From NCBI GenBank assembly GCA_900696575.1, contig CAADHD010000024.1, positions 84,287 to 148,286 on the forward strand: a stretch of 64,000 bases of DNA, written 5' to 3'. A program made the position numbers and the translations under genes. How positions within the stretch are numbered: position 1 is the first letter of the stretch; each line of letters opens with the position of its first letter. The stretch comes from an uncultured Bacteroidota bacterium (GTDB lineage: Bacteria > Bacteroidota > Bacteroidia > AKYH767-A > OLB10). Below the pieces are notes generated by a model that had not been told where the DNA came from, did no database searches, and was given only the letters and a program-made list of their open reading frames with translations. Shown here piece after piece: positions 26,901 through 33,957 of this stretch.

Positions 26901-29900
26901 AATACTGCCATTATTTCCGGCATGACAACTAACCTGAGAAGAAGCAGAAGCAGATACACTTAAGGCAGCAGCCGGCTGTGTAACGGTCTTTGTCTGAACG
27001 CTGGTACACCCTTTCGAATCCGTAATGGTTACTGTATAAGTTCCTGCTGCTAATCCATTTATATTTTGTACAGTTGCTCCGTTACTCCATAAATAATTAT
27101 AAGGAGAAGTTCCCCCATTCACTGTTACTGTAATAGCTCCGTTAGCCCCGGCATAACATGATACCTGCTGAGATACTGTGGAAGAAGAAACCAATGGTGA
27201 TGATGGCTGTGTTATTAAAACTGAAACTGAAGCAGTACAACTATTAACATCTGTTACCACCACCGTATAAGTTCCCGATGGCAGGCTGGAAATATTCTGC
27301 GAAGTTGCCCCGTTGCTCCAATTGTATGAATATGCCGGAGTTCCTCCGCTTACATTCAATGTAATGCTGCCTGTAGATTCTCCGTAACAATTAACATTTT
27401 GGGTTGTGCCTGCAGAAGCGCTTAGCGCTGCTGATGGCTGAGAAACATTTACTGAGGCTGTAGCTGTACATCCATTAGCATCGGTTACGATAACAGCATA
27501 ATTGCCTGTAGATAATCCGGACGGGCTCTGTACTGTTGAACCGTTACTCCAGTTATAAGTATAAGAAGGAGTGCCTCCGCTAACATTTAATATAACTGAA
27601 CCATCATTTCCGCCATAACAACTGACCTGGCTTGAGGCTGATGCAGATGCATTTAATGCTGAGGCCGGCTGTGTAATTGTGGCTGATTGCTGAACTGTAC
27701 AACCATTAACATCCGTGATGGTAACACTGTAAACTCCGGCTGTAAGTCCTGATATATTCTGTGTGGTCGCTCCGTTACTCCAGTTATAACTATAACCGGG
27801 CGTACCACCGCTTACATTTATTACAATACTTCCATTCGCGCCTCCGTAACATGAAACCGGCTGATTTGAAGAAACAGAAGAGGAAAGTGCTGCTGAAGGC
27901 TGACTAACTGTTGCATTTCTTGATAATGTGCATCCATTGGCATCGGTAATGGTTACCGTGTAGCTTCCTGAAACTAATGATGTTAAATTCTGAGTTGTAG
28001 CACCATTACTCCAGTTAAACTGATAAGGAGCAGTTCCCCCGTTTACTGTGAGACTAATACTTCCGTTGCTACCGCCAAAACACGATACTGCCTGATTTAC
28101 TGTAGCCGATCCGTCTAAGGCTGATGACGGCTGTGTTACCGTTGCCGTTGCATTACGCGTACATCCTATATTATCCACTACCGTTACGGTATAGGTGCCG
28201 GCTGCTACATTTGTTAAACTCTGTGTAGTCGCTCCGTTTGACCATACATAATTATAAGGAGAAACACCACCTGAAACAGTTAAGCTTACTGCACCGGTAG
28301 CTGTTCCGTAGCAGGAAACATTTGATGTTGCACTGGCCGATGCAGCGATATTTGACTGCGGTGCTATTGTTTCGTTGCGAACCGATGTACATCCGTTCGC
28401 ATCTGTTAATGTTACCGTGTACGTGCCGGTACATAACCCACTCACATTCCCCGTGGTTTGTCCCGATGACCATACATACGAATACGGAGTAGTTCCTCCG
28501 GAAGCCGTTGTAGAAACTGAACCGTTGCAAAGTCCTGCACAGGTAATATCATTCTTTGCTGTGTTGAAGACAATCGCTGACGGCTGATCAATATAAAAAT
28601 TCCTGATTACCGAACATCCGTTTGCATCAGTTACTGTTACCATGTAATTCCCCGTTGACAGGTTGCTGATGTTCTGTGTGGTCGCTCCGCTACTCCAGAG
28701 ATAGGTTACAGGCGGAGGTGAAGTAAGATTGACAGAAGCACTTCCGTTATTTAATCCATTGCAGGTAACGTCAGTGGTGTTAACGGTGAATTGTGGCGCT
28801 GTAACAAAAATTGAATACGAAAATATCTGTACACCATTTGTCGGGCATGCATTATCCTGAACAGTAATTGTAAAAGTATATGGCAAAGGAGAAATCTGCC
28901 CTTCTGAGGGAGTCCAGCAAAAGGTTAAAGTTGGGCGGGGTCCCGCTGAAACAGTATAAGTAGCTCCTGATATGCCGCTATTGTGAAGCAAGGTAACGAC
29001 TTGGCTGGCATCGGCATCGGCAGAGTTGACTGTAAAACAAAGTTGCTGACCGGGGCATGCAGTAGTGGTGTAATTATTTGTTCCGTTGATACCTGAAGCG
29101 GTTGGCAGGTTATTAGCACAGATTGATGTATAAACCTGCATATCACGGATAACACTTCCGATCAGAATGCCATTTCTGAACTCTCTTACCCGAATAGCCA
29201 TGACACCAATTTGCGTCATATTAGGTGTAAAAGTTATCTGACCTGTTTGACTATTTAAAGTAAAAGGAGTGCTTGAACTTAATGGTGCAGTGGTAGTGGA
29301 AGGTGGAATCCATGTAACTGTACTTGTAGCTCCTGTTTTGGGAGTAATGAATTCATAAACTAAAGAATCTCCATTAGCATCAAGCACACCGTGATTGTAG
29401 TTAAAAGTTTGCCCGATACAAACGAATGCGATAGGAATGTTTGAGAAATTAGGAGAGCTGTTATTGGGCGCAATCGAGTTATTTAATGTTGATTCAACAT
29501 ATATCAAAGAAGAGTTTGCGCACGGATTCTGAATAGTGGTAATTGGGCAGTTACGGCAACACACACTGTAGCTGAATGTCCATAAAGAACAAGCAGCAGG
29601 CAATGTTACTGTAGCATGATACTCAAATTTCCGGATACCGACAGCGCTTCCTCCGGTGCAGGTACTTGCCGAAGTTTGACAAGGTACAGTGATCTCCTGT
29701 CCGGTGCCGGGTATTTTATTGGCTGTTACATTAAAATTATGACCACATGCCGATTTTACATTCACCGTTACGTTTGATGGTTCGGAAACACCACCGCAAT
29801 CACGATAGAATGTTACTTCAAGCCGGTATTGATTGCCACCAAGCCATACATAAGTTAGATCAGCTCCTGCAGCATGAGTAGCCGCAGCACGATTGTAGTT

Positions 29901-29957
29901 TGCACAGATGGCAACAACCAATGTTAAAATAAAAATATATAAGCGTTTCATAATCAT
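20916..29957 (-). CDS. Giant SprB-repeat adhesin with T9SS type B sorting domain
   Basis: A 3013-residue exported protein. Signal peptide near residues 1-25 (MKRLYIFILTLVVAICAN after two extra residues; the ATG at 29951 is an equally good start). Residues about 27-390 form a Cys-rich N-terminal region starting THAAGADLTYVW, followed by cadherin-like beta domains. Then come about 31 SprB-type repeats of 77 residues, each with CYGGxNGS, GGTxPYxYxWSNGATTQN and VTDANGC. Two further beta domains and a type B C-terminal signal (YSPNNDGVNDGF, then IYNRWGNLVYKA) end it. SprB in Flavobacterium is the mobile gliding adhesin; a similar role here is inferred. It is the last gene of an operon with PorP/SprF- and PorE-like genes 21 bp apart. 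Confidence 0.93.
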   Translation of the reverse strand: MIMKRLYIFILTLVVAICANYNRAAATHAAGADLTYVWLGGNQYRLEVTFYRDCGGVSEPSNVTVNVKSACGHNFNVTANKIPGTGQEITVPCQTSASTCTGGSAVGIRKFEYHATVTLPAACSLWTFSYSVCCRNCPITTIQNPCANSSLIYVESTLNNSIAPNNSSPNFSNIPIAFVCIGQTFNYNHGVLDANGDSLVYEFITPKTGATSTVTWIPPSTTTAPLSSSTPFTLNSQTGQITFTPNMTQIGVMAIRVREFRNGILIGSVIRDMQVYTSICANNLPTASGINGTNNYTTTACPGQQLCFTVNSADADASQVVTLLHNSGISGATYTVSAGPRPTLTFCWTPSEGQISPLPYTFTITVQDNACPTNGVQIFSYSIFVTAPQFTVNTTDVTCNGLNNGSASVNLTSPPPVTYLWSSGATTQNISNLSTGNYMVTVTDANGCSVIRNFYIDQPSAIVFNTAKNDITCAGLCNGSVSTTASGGTTPYSYVWSSGQTTGNVSGLCTGTYTVTLTDANGCTSVRNETIAPQSNIAASASATSNVSCYGTATGAVSLTVSGGVSPYNYVWSNGATTQSLTNVAAGTYTVTVVDNIGCTRNATATVTQPSSALDGSATVNQAVSCFGGSNGSISLTVNGGTAPYQFNWSNGATTQNLTSLVSGSYTVTITDANGCTLSRNATVSQPSAALSSSVSSNQPVSCYGGANGSIVINVSGGTPGYSYNWSNGATTQNISGLTAGVYSVTITDVNGCTVQQSATITQPASALNASASASSQVSCYGGNDGSVILNVSGGTPSYTYNWSNGSTVQSPSGLSTGNYAVIVTDANGCTATASVNVSQPSAALSASAGTTQNVNCYGESTGSITLNVSGGTPAYSYNWSNGATSQNISSLPSGTYTVVVTDVNSCTASVSVLITQPSSPLVSSSTVSQQVSCYAGANGAITVTVNGGTSPYNYLWSNGATVQNINGLAAGTYTVTITDSKGCTSVQTKTVTQPAAALSVSASASSQVSCHAGNNGSISLTVSGGTSPYTYSWSNGSTVQNPTGLAAGVYSVTVTDANGCTFTATATITQPTAALNTSAGVSQQVNCFGGNNGSITLTVTGGTSPYTYNWSSGQTTQNISGMQAGTYTATATDANGCTSVSSATITQPAAALSSGSTVSQQVSCYAGNNGAINVSVSGGTAPYSYLWNTGATTQNLSSLAAGTYTLTITDANGCTNLQTQTITQPSAALSGSTTVTSNISCYSGNNGSINLTVSGGTSPYTFAWNTGATTQNLSGLAAGNYSVIITDANNCTASASATISQPAGALSASISVSQGVLCHGGNNGTVAITVTGGTSPYNYIWNTGATSSSITGLAAGNYTATITDANGCNASITATISQPSAALSLTSTVNSNVSCYGGNNGSVTVNPSGGTSPYTYNWSNGATTQNITNLTSGAYSVTVTDANGCTQTLSANITQPSGSLTATLQSSQNVSCYGGTNGSVQVNVTQGTSPYTYNWSNGATTQNINGLAAGSYSVTVTDANGCTQTLSANITQPSGALTATLQSSQNVSCYGGANGSIQVNVTQGTSPYTYNWSNGATTQNISGLTAGSYSVTVTDANGCTQTLSANITQPSGALTATLQSSQNVSCYGGTNGSVQVNVTQGTSPYTYNWSNGATTQNINGLAAGSYSVTVTDANGCTQTLSANITQPSGALTATLQSTQNVSCYGGTNGSIQVNVTQGTSPYTYNWSNGATTQSINGLAAGSYSITVTDANGCTQTLSANITQPTGALTTTLQSSQNVSCFGGANGSIQVNVTQGTSPYTYNWSNGATTQNISNLPSGTYSVTVTDANGCTENLTATISQPAAALNGNATVTSNISCYSGNNGTVTLTINGGTQPYSYLWSNGTTTQDLTNVGAGTYSVTVSDANGCTFQTTATIVQPAGALGTSVNINQNVSCYAGNDGMVTLNVTGGTLPYTFNWSNGATTQNISNLGSGTYTVTVTDANGCFATSAATVSQPAGALNVNLSTTQNVSCYGGSNGEITATVTMGTAPYQYNWSNGATTQNLTNVPYGLYTVTITDANGCTEVQTAYVSQPYGPLQVSLQATQNVSCYGYADGEITMSVGYGTPPYTFQWSNGATTQDISNLAAGTYTVTVTDANGCTEIQTQQITQPSGALNVSLVSLQNINCYGGNNGEIIVNVIQGTSPYTFNWSNGATTQNITNLTMGSYTVTVTDANGCTETLSQTLTEPAGALSAYLASQQNVNCYGGTDAIIDVEVMSGTPPYSYLWNTGDVTQDLTNVPAGTYTVTVTDANGCTEVLTTTVIQPAGALNANISSTQNIGCYGASTGNINLLVSMGTAPYTYQWSNGATTQSLTNVPAGTYTVTVTDYQGCTETLSATLTQPQGALNATIQSIGGADCRGNSSGSVTIQVVQGTAPYSYLWSNGATTQNLNGVSSGTYTVTVTDANGCTQILTATVTQPAGSLSATLQSSQNVSCYGGANGSITINVSQGTAPYTYQWSNGATTQNISSLAAGTYTVTVTDANGCIETLSAAITEPQGALSVSLQSSQNISCYGGNNGSIQLTVNAGTAPYTYNWSNGATTQNLSNLTAGMYTVTVTDVNGCTESQTITLTQPQGALQISVSSSHQVSCYNGTDGQITVNVIQGTPPYSYAWNNGAIGTTVTGLSAGTYTVTVTDANGCTETMSATITQPQQALMMTGNTSSSNCLAGIGGSISVNPVGGTAPYSYNWTNGANTQNLTNVSQGSYTVLITDANGCTAQSEFTVTDLSTFNAQADGPTTICVGSLAYLIADSIPGASYQWYLNGQTLGGATYPHFVTPVAGSYTVTIQHACGTFTSQPINITVNSAANITVSPNVIICPGESTQLLASGGVNYTWTPATGLDYPNVPNPVASPPSSITYTVEVENAEGCRATAQVMVTVFCDTLIIPSGYSPNNDGVNDGFVIVGIEKYPNNKIWIYNRWGNLVYKASGYNNDWSGYSNVSGIYIGKKVPAGTYFYVLDLGDDKKPRQGYIVLRY
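21650..28790 (-). repeat. Array of about 31 SprB repeats, 231-bp period
   Basis: The period is 231 bp (77 codons), counted from the recurring CYGG and VTDANGC motifs. Nearly every unit has the same two Cys. Divergence is moderate at the ends and very low in the centre (24430-25740). Confidence 0.9.
24430..25740 (-). repeat. Near-identical central SprB repeats (units 14-19)
   Basis: Units 15 (about 25380-25610) and 17 (about 24910-25140) differ at only a handful of positions. Units 16 and 19 share a distinct variant block (TATGTATATGGTGAGGT and flanks) absent from 15, 17 and 18. This mosaic indicates recent duplication or gene conversion. Confidence 0.85.
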
Positions 29958-29978
29958 AGATTTTGTTCTGAGTTGTTT

Positions 29979-32174
29979 TTACTTTTTATCTGAAGTTGAT
30001 TTCCCTTCTACCCTATAGACCCTTATTTCTGTTCTCCGGTTTAGCTGATGCTCATCTTCTGAACAATCCACTCCTTCAGCACAACGGTTCATCAGCATGG
30101 TTTTACCACCCCAATCCATTTTTTCAACACAATTGGCGTTTGCTCCGTTATTGATAAGCCATTGAGTTGCTGCACGGGCTCGTCTTTCAGAGAGTTTCAT
30201 ATTATAGGCTGTAGTACCGCGAGAGTCGCAATAGGAATTCATCAGTAATCGCGCATCCGGATTGTCTTTTACAAATTGAAGTACCTCCATCATGGTTTTA
30301 ACTGCATCAGGCCGAATGTTTGACTTGTCAAAATCGTAGTAGATAATTTTATACCATCTGGCATAAGGGCCTACGTCATTTCCTTTGCTCAACTCTACCA
30401 GAATTTCAAAATCTGAATCTTCCTTCTGCCCGATATTTGACACAGTAACAACTTTAGGGTCATAACCGCTGCGGGTAACCATCAGGACCTTCTTCATATC
30501 TCTTTCGAGCGGCTGCATCCATATTCCTTTCTTATCGGTGTAACCAAGAACAATATCCGTCTGATCAATGGAAATCTCCGCTTTATCAAGTGGTTTCTTC
30601 GTTTTTTCATCCCTCACATTTACAATAAAATGGTACTTACGTGCTTGCTTTTCGAGTTCAAGTTTTACAAAAAAGTCTTCTGTCGGAAAATAATTCAGGG
30701 TGTTAAAACCCTTTGAATCGCGTGACCACATGTCCTTAAATCCTTCAACAAAATAAGTTTCATCATAATCAACCGGAAACTCAAACTTGCCATCAGCCTT
30801 AGTTTCGAGTACCAATTCGTTCTTTTTGCTGTTCTTAAGTTTAACGGTTGCCGCTTCAACCGGAATATCCGTTCCTTTCTCAACAACAATACCACGCACT
30901 TTAAGCATTCTTCTGAAACTATAAATATCATCATCAATGCTCCGGGTTTCGCGGTTAGATGAAAAATACCCGTAATGGGTTTTCTTGTCAAAGGCCACAC
31001 CGAAGTCGTCACTGCTGCTGTTAACGGGCGCCCCCATATTTTTAGCTTCGCTCAGTTTAGTGCCGTCCCATTTGGCATAAAAAATATCCAATCCGCCAAT
31101 GCCATCACGTCCGTCTGAAGAAAAAAGGAAGGTGCTGTCAGCATGCATGTAAGGAAATAATTCGTTTCCGGCTGTGTTGATTCCGGGACCTAAGTTTACA
31201 GGCTCATCCCAATCATTGCCTTTGCGTTTGCATACGTAAAGGTCCATACCACCAAAACCACCCGGACGATCAGAAGAAAAGAATAAATACTTTTCATCAA
31301 TACTCAGATAAGCATGACCGGTATTGAACTCATCACTGTTGTATTTAAACGGCATCGGATTCTTCCATTGGCCGGTTACACTTTTTCCAATGAATAATTT
31401 CAGTTTTACTTCCTTATCCTGCGAGACATATTCTTTACGTTTAACAACATTGTTTCGGGTAATGAATATCTCATCTCCTTTCGAATTGAAACTCACCGGG
31501 CCATCATTATAGCGAATCTGAACATCAGTGGCAAAAGGTTGAGCTTCAAGAAAAGTATTTCCCTTTCCTTTACTATAATACAGATTCAGAAAAGGCTGGC
31601 CGGTCCAGTTATGTTTCTTTTCAAACATTTCTTTGGTTTCGCGTGAGGAAACGAATACCATTCCGTTATCATAAAGCACCGGGCTGAAATCCGCATTCGG
31701 AGAGTTAATTATCAGCTTCCAAACAAAATAGCTACCGGTATCTTTAAAATAAGATGGAAGATTATCAATGCTTTTCAGAATATAAGCTGATCTTTTATCA
31801 TCAGGATTCTTGTCCTGATAGTCCACTACCCAACTTCGAGCTTCTTTATGCTTTCCATTGCTCATCAATGCCTGTGCGTAAAGAAGCTTATGAGCGTCTG
31901 TGGCATCGTGCGACTTAACAACCTGAGAAAGCCAGTATTCTGATTTTTCGGTTCTTGATGTCAAACGGTAACATTCGGCTAATTTTACCTTTACGGAAGT
32001 CAGGTCAGGGTGCTTAATAAGAATATTTTCATATGCTGTTATAGCCTTTGAATACTCCAGGTTATTGAATAACTCATCTGCTTTCTGAATTAATGTCCGC
32101 TGACCAAAGGCGGCATTTTCTGAGATAGCCAGAATGGCAACGAGAATTAGATTTTTGATAAGGTTCTTTTTCAT
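29979..32174 (-). CDS. PorE-like OmpA-family protein (TPR, PD40 propeller, carboxypeptidase-regulatory-like, OmpA C-terminal)
   Basis: A 731-residue envelope protein. A signal peptide occupies residues 1-24 (MKKNLIKNLILVAILA). TPR-like helices cover about 25-140 (ADELFNNLEYSKAITAYENI). PD40-type beta-propeller blades lie at about 190-420 (YLFFSSDRPGGFGGMDLYV, then FLFSSDGRDGIGGLDIFY). A carboxypeptidase-regulatory-like beta domain lies at about 430-500. The OmpA peptidoglycan-binding domain occupies about 610-725 (YYDFDKSNIRPDA, then YNMKLSERRARAA). This order matches PorE of the T9SS, which links the secretion complex to peptidoglycan. Many Bacteroidota carry paralogues next to porP/sprF genes, so it may serve this adhesin rather than the core machine. 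Confidence 0.88.
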   Translation of the reverse strand: MKKNLIKNLILVAILAISENAAFGQRTLIQKADELFNNLEYSKAITAYENILIKHPDLTSVKVKLAECYRLTSRTEKSEYWLSQVVKSHDATDAHKLLYAQALMSNGKHKEARSWVVDYQDKNPDDKRSAYILKSIDNLPSYFKDTGSYFVWKLIINSPNADFSPVLYDNGMVFVSSRETKEMFEKKHNWTGQPFLNLYYSKGKGNTFLEAQPFATDVQIRYNDGPVSFNSKGDEIFITRNNVVKRKEYVSQDKEVKLKLFIGKSVTGQWKNPMPFKYNSDEFNTGHAYLSIDEKYLFFSSDRPGGFGGMDLYVCKRKGNDWDEPVNLGPGINTAGNELFPYMHADSTFLFSSDGRDGIGGLDIFYAKWDGTKLSEAKNMGAPVNSSSDDFGVAFDKKTHYGYFSSNRETRSIDDDIYSFRRMLKVRGIVVEKGTDIPVEAATVKLKNSKKNELVLETKADGKFEFPVDYDETYFVEGFKDMWSRDSKGFNTLNYFPTEDFFVKLELEKQARKYHFIVNVRDEKTKKPLDKAEISIDQTDIVLGYTDKKGIWMQPLERDMKKVLMVTRSGYDPKVVTVSNIGQKEDSDFEILVELSKGNDVGPYARWYKIIYYDFDKSNIRPDAVKTMMEVLQFVKDNPDARLLMNSYCDSRGTTAYNMKLSERRARAATQWLINNGANANCVEKMDWGGKTMLMNRCAEGVDCSEDEHQLNRRTEIRVYRVEGKSTSDKK

Positions 32175-32195
32175 GATTTGCGTTGTGATTAACGT

Positions 32196-33152
32196 TTAGA
32201 AATAGCGGGGTGATACAATTTTGTTTTTGTCGAATGTAAAATCATAGCCTACGGTAAACTCATGAGTACCGGAGTTGAAGTTTTGTAATTTGGTTAAGGC
32301 ATAGTCATAAGAATATCCGATACGGAGTTGTTTGTTAATCTGATACTGTGTTATAAAGATGACCGCATCACCGGTTCTATAACCTGCACCTATCCAGAAT
32401 GCATCTTTCAATAAAAAGTTGAGATTTATATCGGCTTCCATCGGAGCGCCTGAAACTGCTTTTATCATAATGGCAGGTTTCATCTTAACAGATTCGCTCA
32501 AATCAGCTACGTAGGCAGAGTATAAGTAATAATGCCAGTTCTTTACATTCAGTTTATTTGATTCAACAGATTGGTTAAACGGGTCGAGTTTATTCTTTAT
32601 GAATCTTGGGATGGATAACCCGGCATAGAATCGGTCGGTATGGTAATATGAGCCAAAACCGAAGTTTGGCATCACCTTATGGTAAATGTTATTCGCAAAT
32701 ACCGGATCACCTTGTTCAATCGTCATTACATCGCGCAGTCTTTCTTCTGCATTTATAATTCCGCCTTGCAATCCAAATGACAGCACACCGTTCTCCTCCG
32801 TTACTCTTAAATGATATGCATAATTCAAAAACACTGCAGTATGGTTGCTCACCCCGATTCGGTCATTCATAATACTGATACCGGCCCCGGCACGATCTCT
32901 TGAGAATGGCATATGAAAACTGACGGTTCCTGTTTTCGGAGCGCCTTCCATGCCTGACCATTGGTCACGATAAAGCATGGTTGCAGCCATATATCCGCGG
33001 GAACCTGCATAAGCAGGGTTTATAAACATTTCGTTATTCAGGTATTGGCTGAACTGTGGTTCATACTGAGCTTGCATACTTATAGAACTTATAAGTAAAA
33101 TCAGGCTCATAAACCATTTTGTAAGAAATAACTTCTTTTTATCAGTCTTCAT
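32196..33152 (-). CDS. PorP/SprF-family outer membrane protein
   Basis: About 318 residues from the ATG at 33152, chosen because it gives a clean signal peptide (MKTDKKKLFLTKWFMSLILL, ending SMQAQ); an upstream in-frame ATG at 33179 adds nine residues. The mature start YEPQFSQYLNNEMFINPAYA is the PorP/SprF signature, followed by beta-barrel strands ending near FDFT/FDKNKI. PorP/SprF paralogues are needed for secretion or surface attachment of type B-CTD substrates such as SprB. It is the first gene of the operon, 21 bp before the PorE-like gene, so the type B adhesin two genes downstream is the probable client. Confidence 0.92.
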   Translation of the reverse strand: MKTDKKKLFLTKWFMSLILLISSISMQAQYEPQFSQYLNNEMFINPAYAGSRGYMAATMLYRDQWSGMEGAPKTGTVSFHMPFSRDRAGAGISIMNDRIGVSNHTAVFLNYAYHLRVTEENGVLSFGLQGGIINAEERLRDVMTIEQGDPVFANNIYHKVMPNFGFGSYYHTDRFYAGLSIPRFIKNKLDPFNQSVESNKLNVKNWHYYLYSAYVADLSESVKMKPAIMIKAVSGAPMEADINLNFLLKDAFWIGAGYRTGDAVIFITQYQINKQLRIGYSYDYALTKLQNFNSGTHEFTVGYDFTFDKNKIVSPRYF

Positions 33153-33452
33153 ATTCTGTAATTTTAATTCTTGATGCATCTTACGAATTGTGTTTTTTTA
33201 AGTTTCAAGATCAATGGAATTGAGTTTCAAGTCTGAAACAATTTCAATTCCAAGAAATGTGTATGACTTGTTCTTTTGGGTAAAATAATCTGGAAAATCA
33301 GGCGGCTACTTCTGTCAGTTTCTGCCGAAACATAAACTATATGTATTCTTAATGATTGAAACTAAAGAACTCAAAGGAATTTGTTTGAAGATTTTATAGA
33401 AGAAAAAAGTAGTGCTGCGTTTTAGGTCAAAGCAATACCACTTCATTAGAAT
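33153..33452. other. Intergenic region upstream of the adhesin operon
   Basis: About 300 bp that must hold the porP/sprF-like operon promoter. The best minus-strand match is TATGTTTC (33334-33327), one base off TAnnTTTG, with no -33 box. No coding signal was found. Confidence 0.4.
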
Positions 33453-33486
33453 AAAAAAAAACGCTGCGGGATTACCACAGCGTTTC
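33453..33486 (-). terminator. Rho-independent terminator of the dcw operon
   Basis: On the minus strand AACGCTGTGG-TAAT-CCCGCAGCGTT is followed by at least eight T residues. It lies just after the GatB/YqeY-domain gene. Confidence 0.88.
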
Positions 33487-33508
33487 ATCAAAATGGAAAC
33501 GTATTAAT

Positions 33509-33955
33509 TCAGGAAAGCAGTTGCTTTACAATTCCGGATATGATTTTATTATCAGCTTTTCCTGCCAGTTGCTTTGAAGCAATACCCATAACCTTACCAA
33601 GATGAGAAGCATTAGTAGCACCGGTATCAGTAATAATTTTCTTAATTGCTTCGGTAATCTCGGTTTCAGACATCTGAGCCGGAAGAAATTTTTCGATCAC
33701 TGCCATTTCTTCCTCTTCTGCTAAGGCCAAGTCATCTCGGCCCTGCTCTTTATAAATCTGCATACTCTCTTTCCTCTGCTTTACTAACTTATGAAGCAGC
33801 TTTACTTCATCTTCGGGCGAAAGCGTGTCTCCCAATCCGCTGGTTTTGGCAAGAAGAATAGCAGATTTTACAGCCCTTAATGCGCGGAGTGCCGCTTCAT
33901 TTTTTGAAAGCATGGCTGTTTTCAATTCATTTTGAATCTGTGTTTCCAATGCCAT
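33509..33955 (-). CDS. GatB/YqeY domain-containing protein
   Basis: A protein of about 148 residues from the ATG at 33955 (MALETQIQNELKTAML). It is helical, with the family pattern NELKTAMLxK and LRxLKSAI, and the C-terminal GKVMGIASKQLAGKAD like the tail of GatB, which contacts tRNA. The biochemical role of stand-alone YqeY is not settled. It starts 2 bp after the ftsZ stop, so it is the last gene of the dcw operon, a common arrangement in Bacteroidota. The next gene is separated from it by a terminator. Confidence 0.92.
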   Translation of the reverse strand: MALETQIQNELKTAMLSKNEAALRALRAVKSAILLAKTSGLGDTLSPEDEVKLLHKLVKQRKESMQIYKEQGRDDLALAEEEEMAVIEKFLPAQMSETEITEAIKKIITDTGATNASHLGKVMGIASKQLAGKADNKIISGIVKQLLS

Positions 33956-33957
33956 AA

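Noticed and set aside
21650..28790. Regular direct repeats, considered as a CRISPR-like array
   Set aside because: The period is 231 bp, units are contiguous and fully coding, and there are no unique spacers or cas genes.
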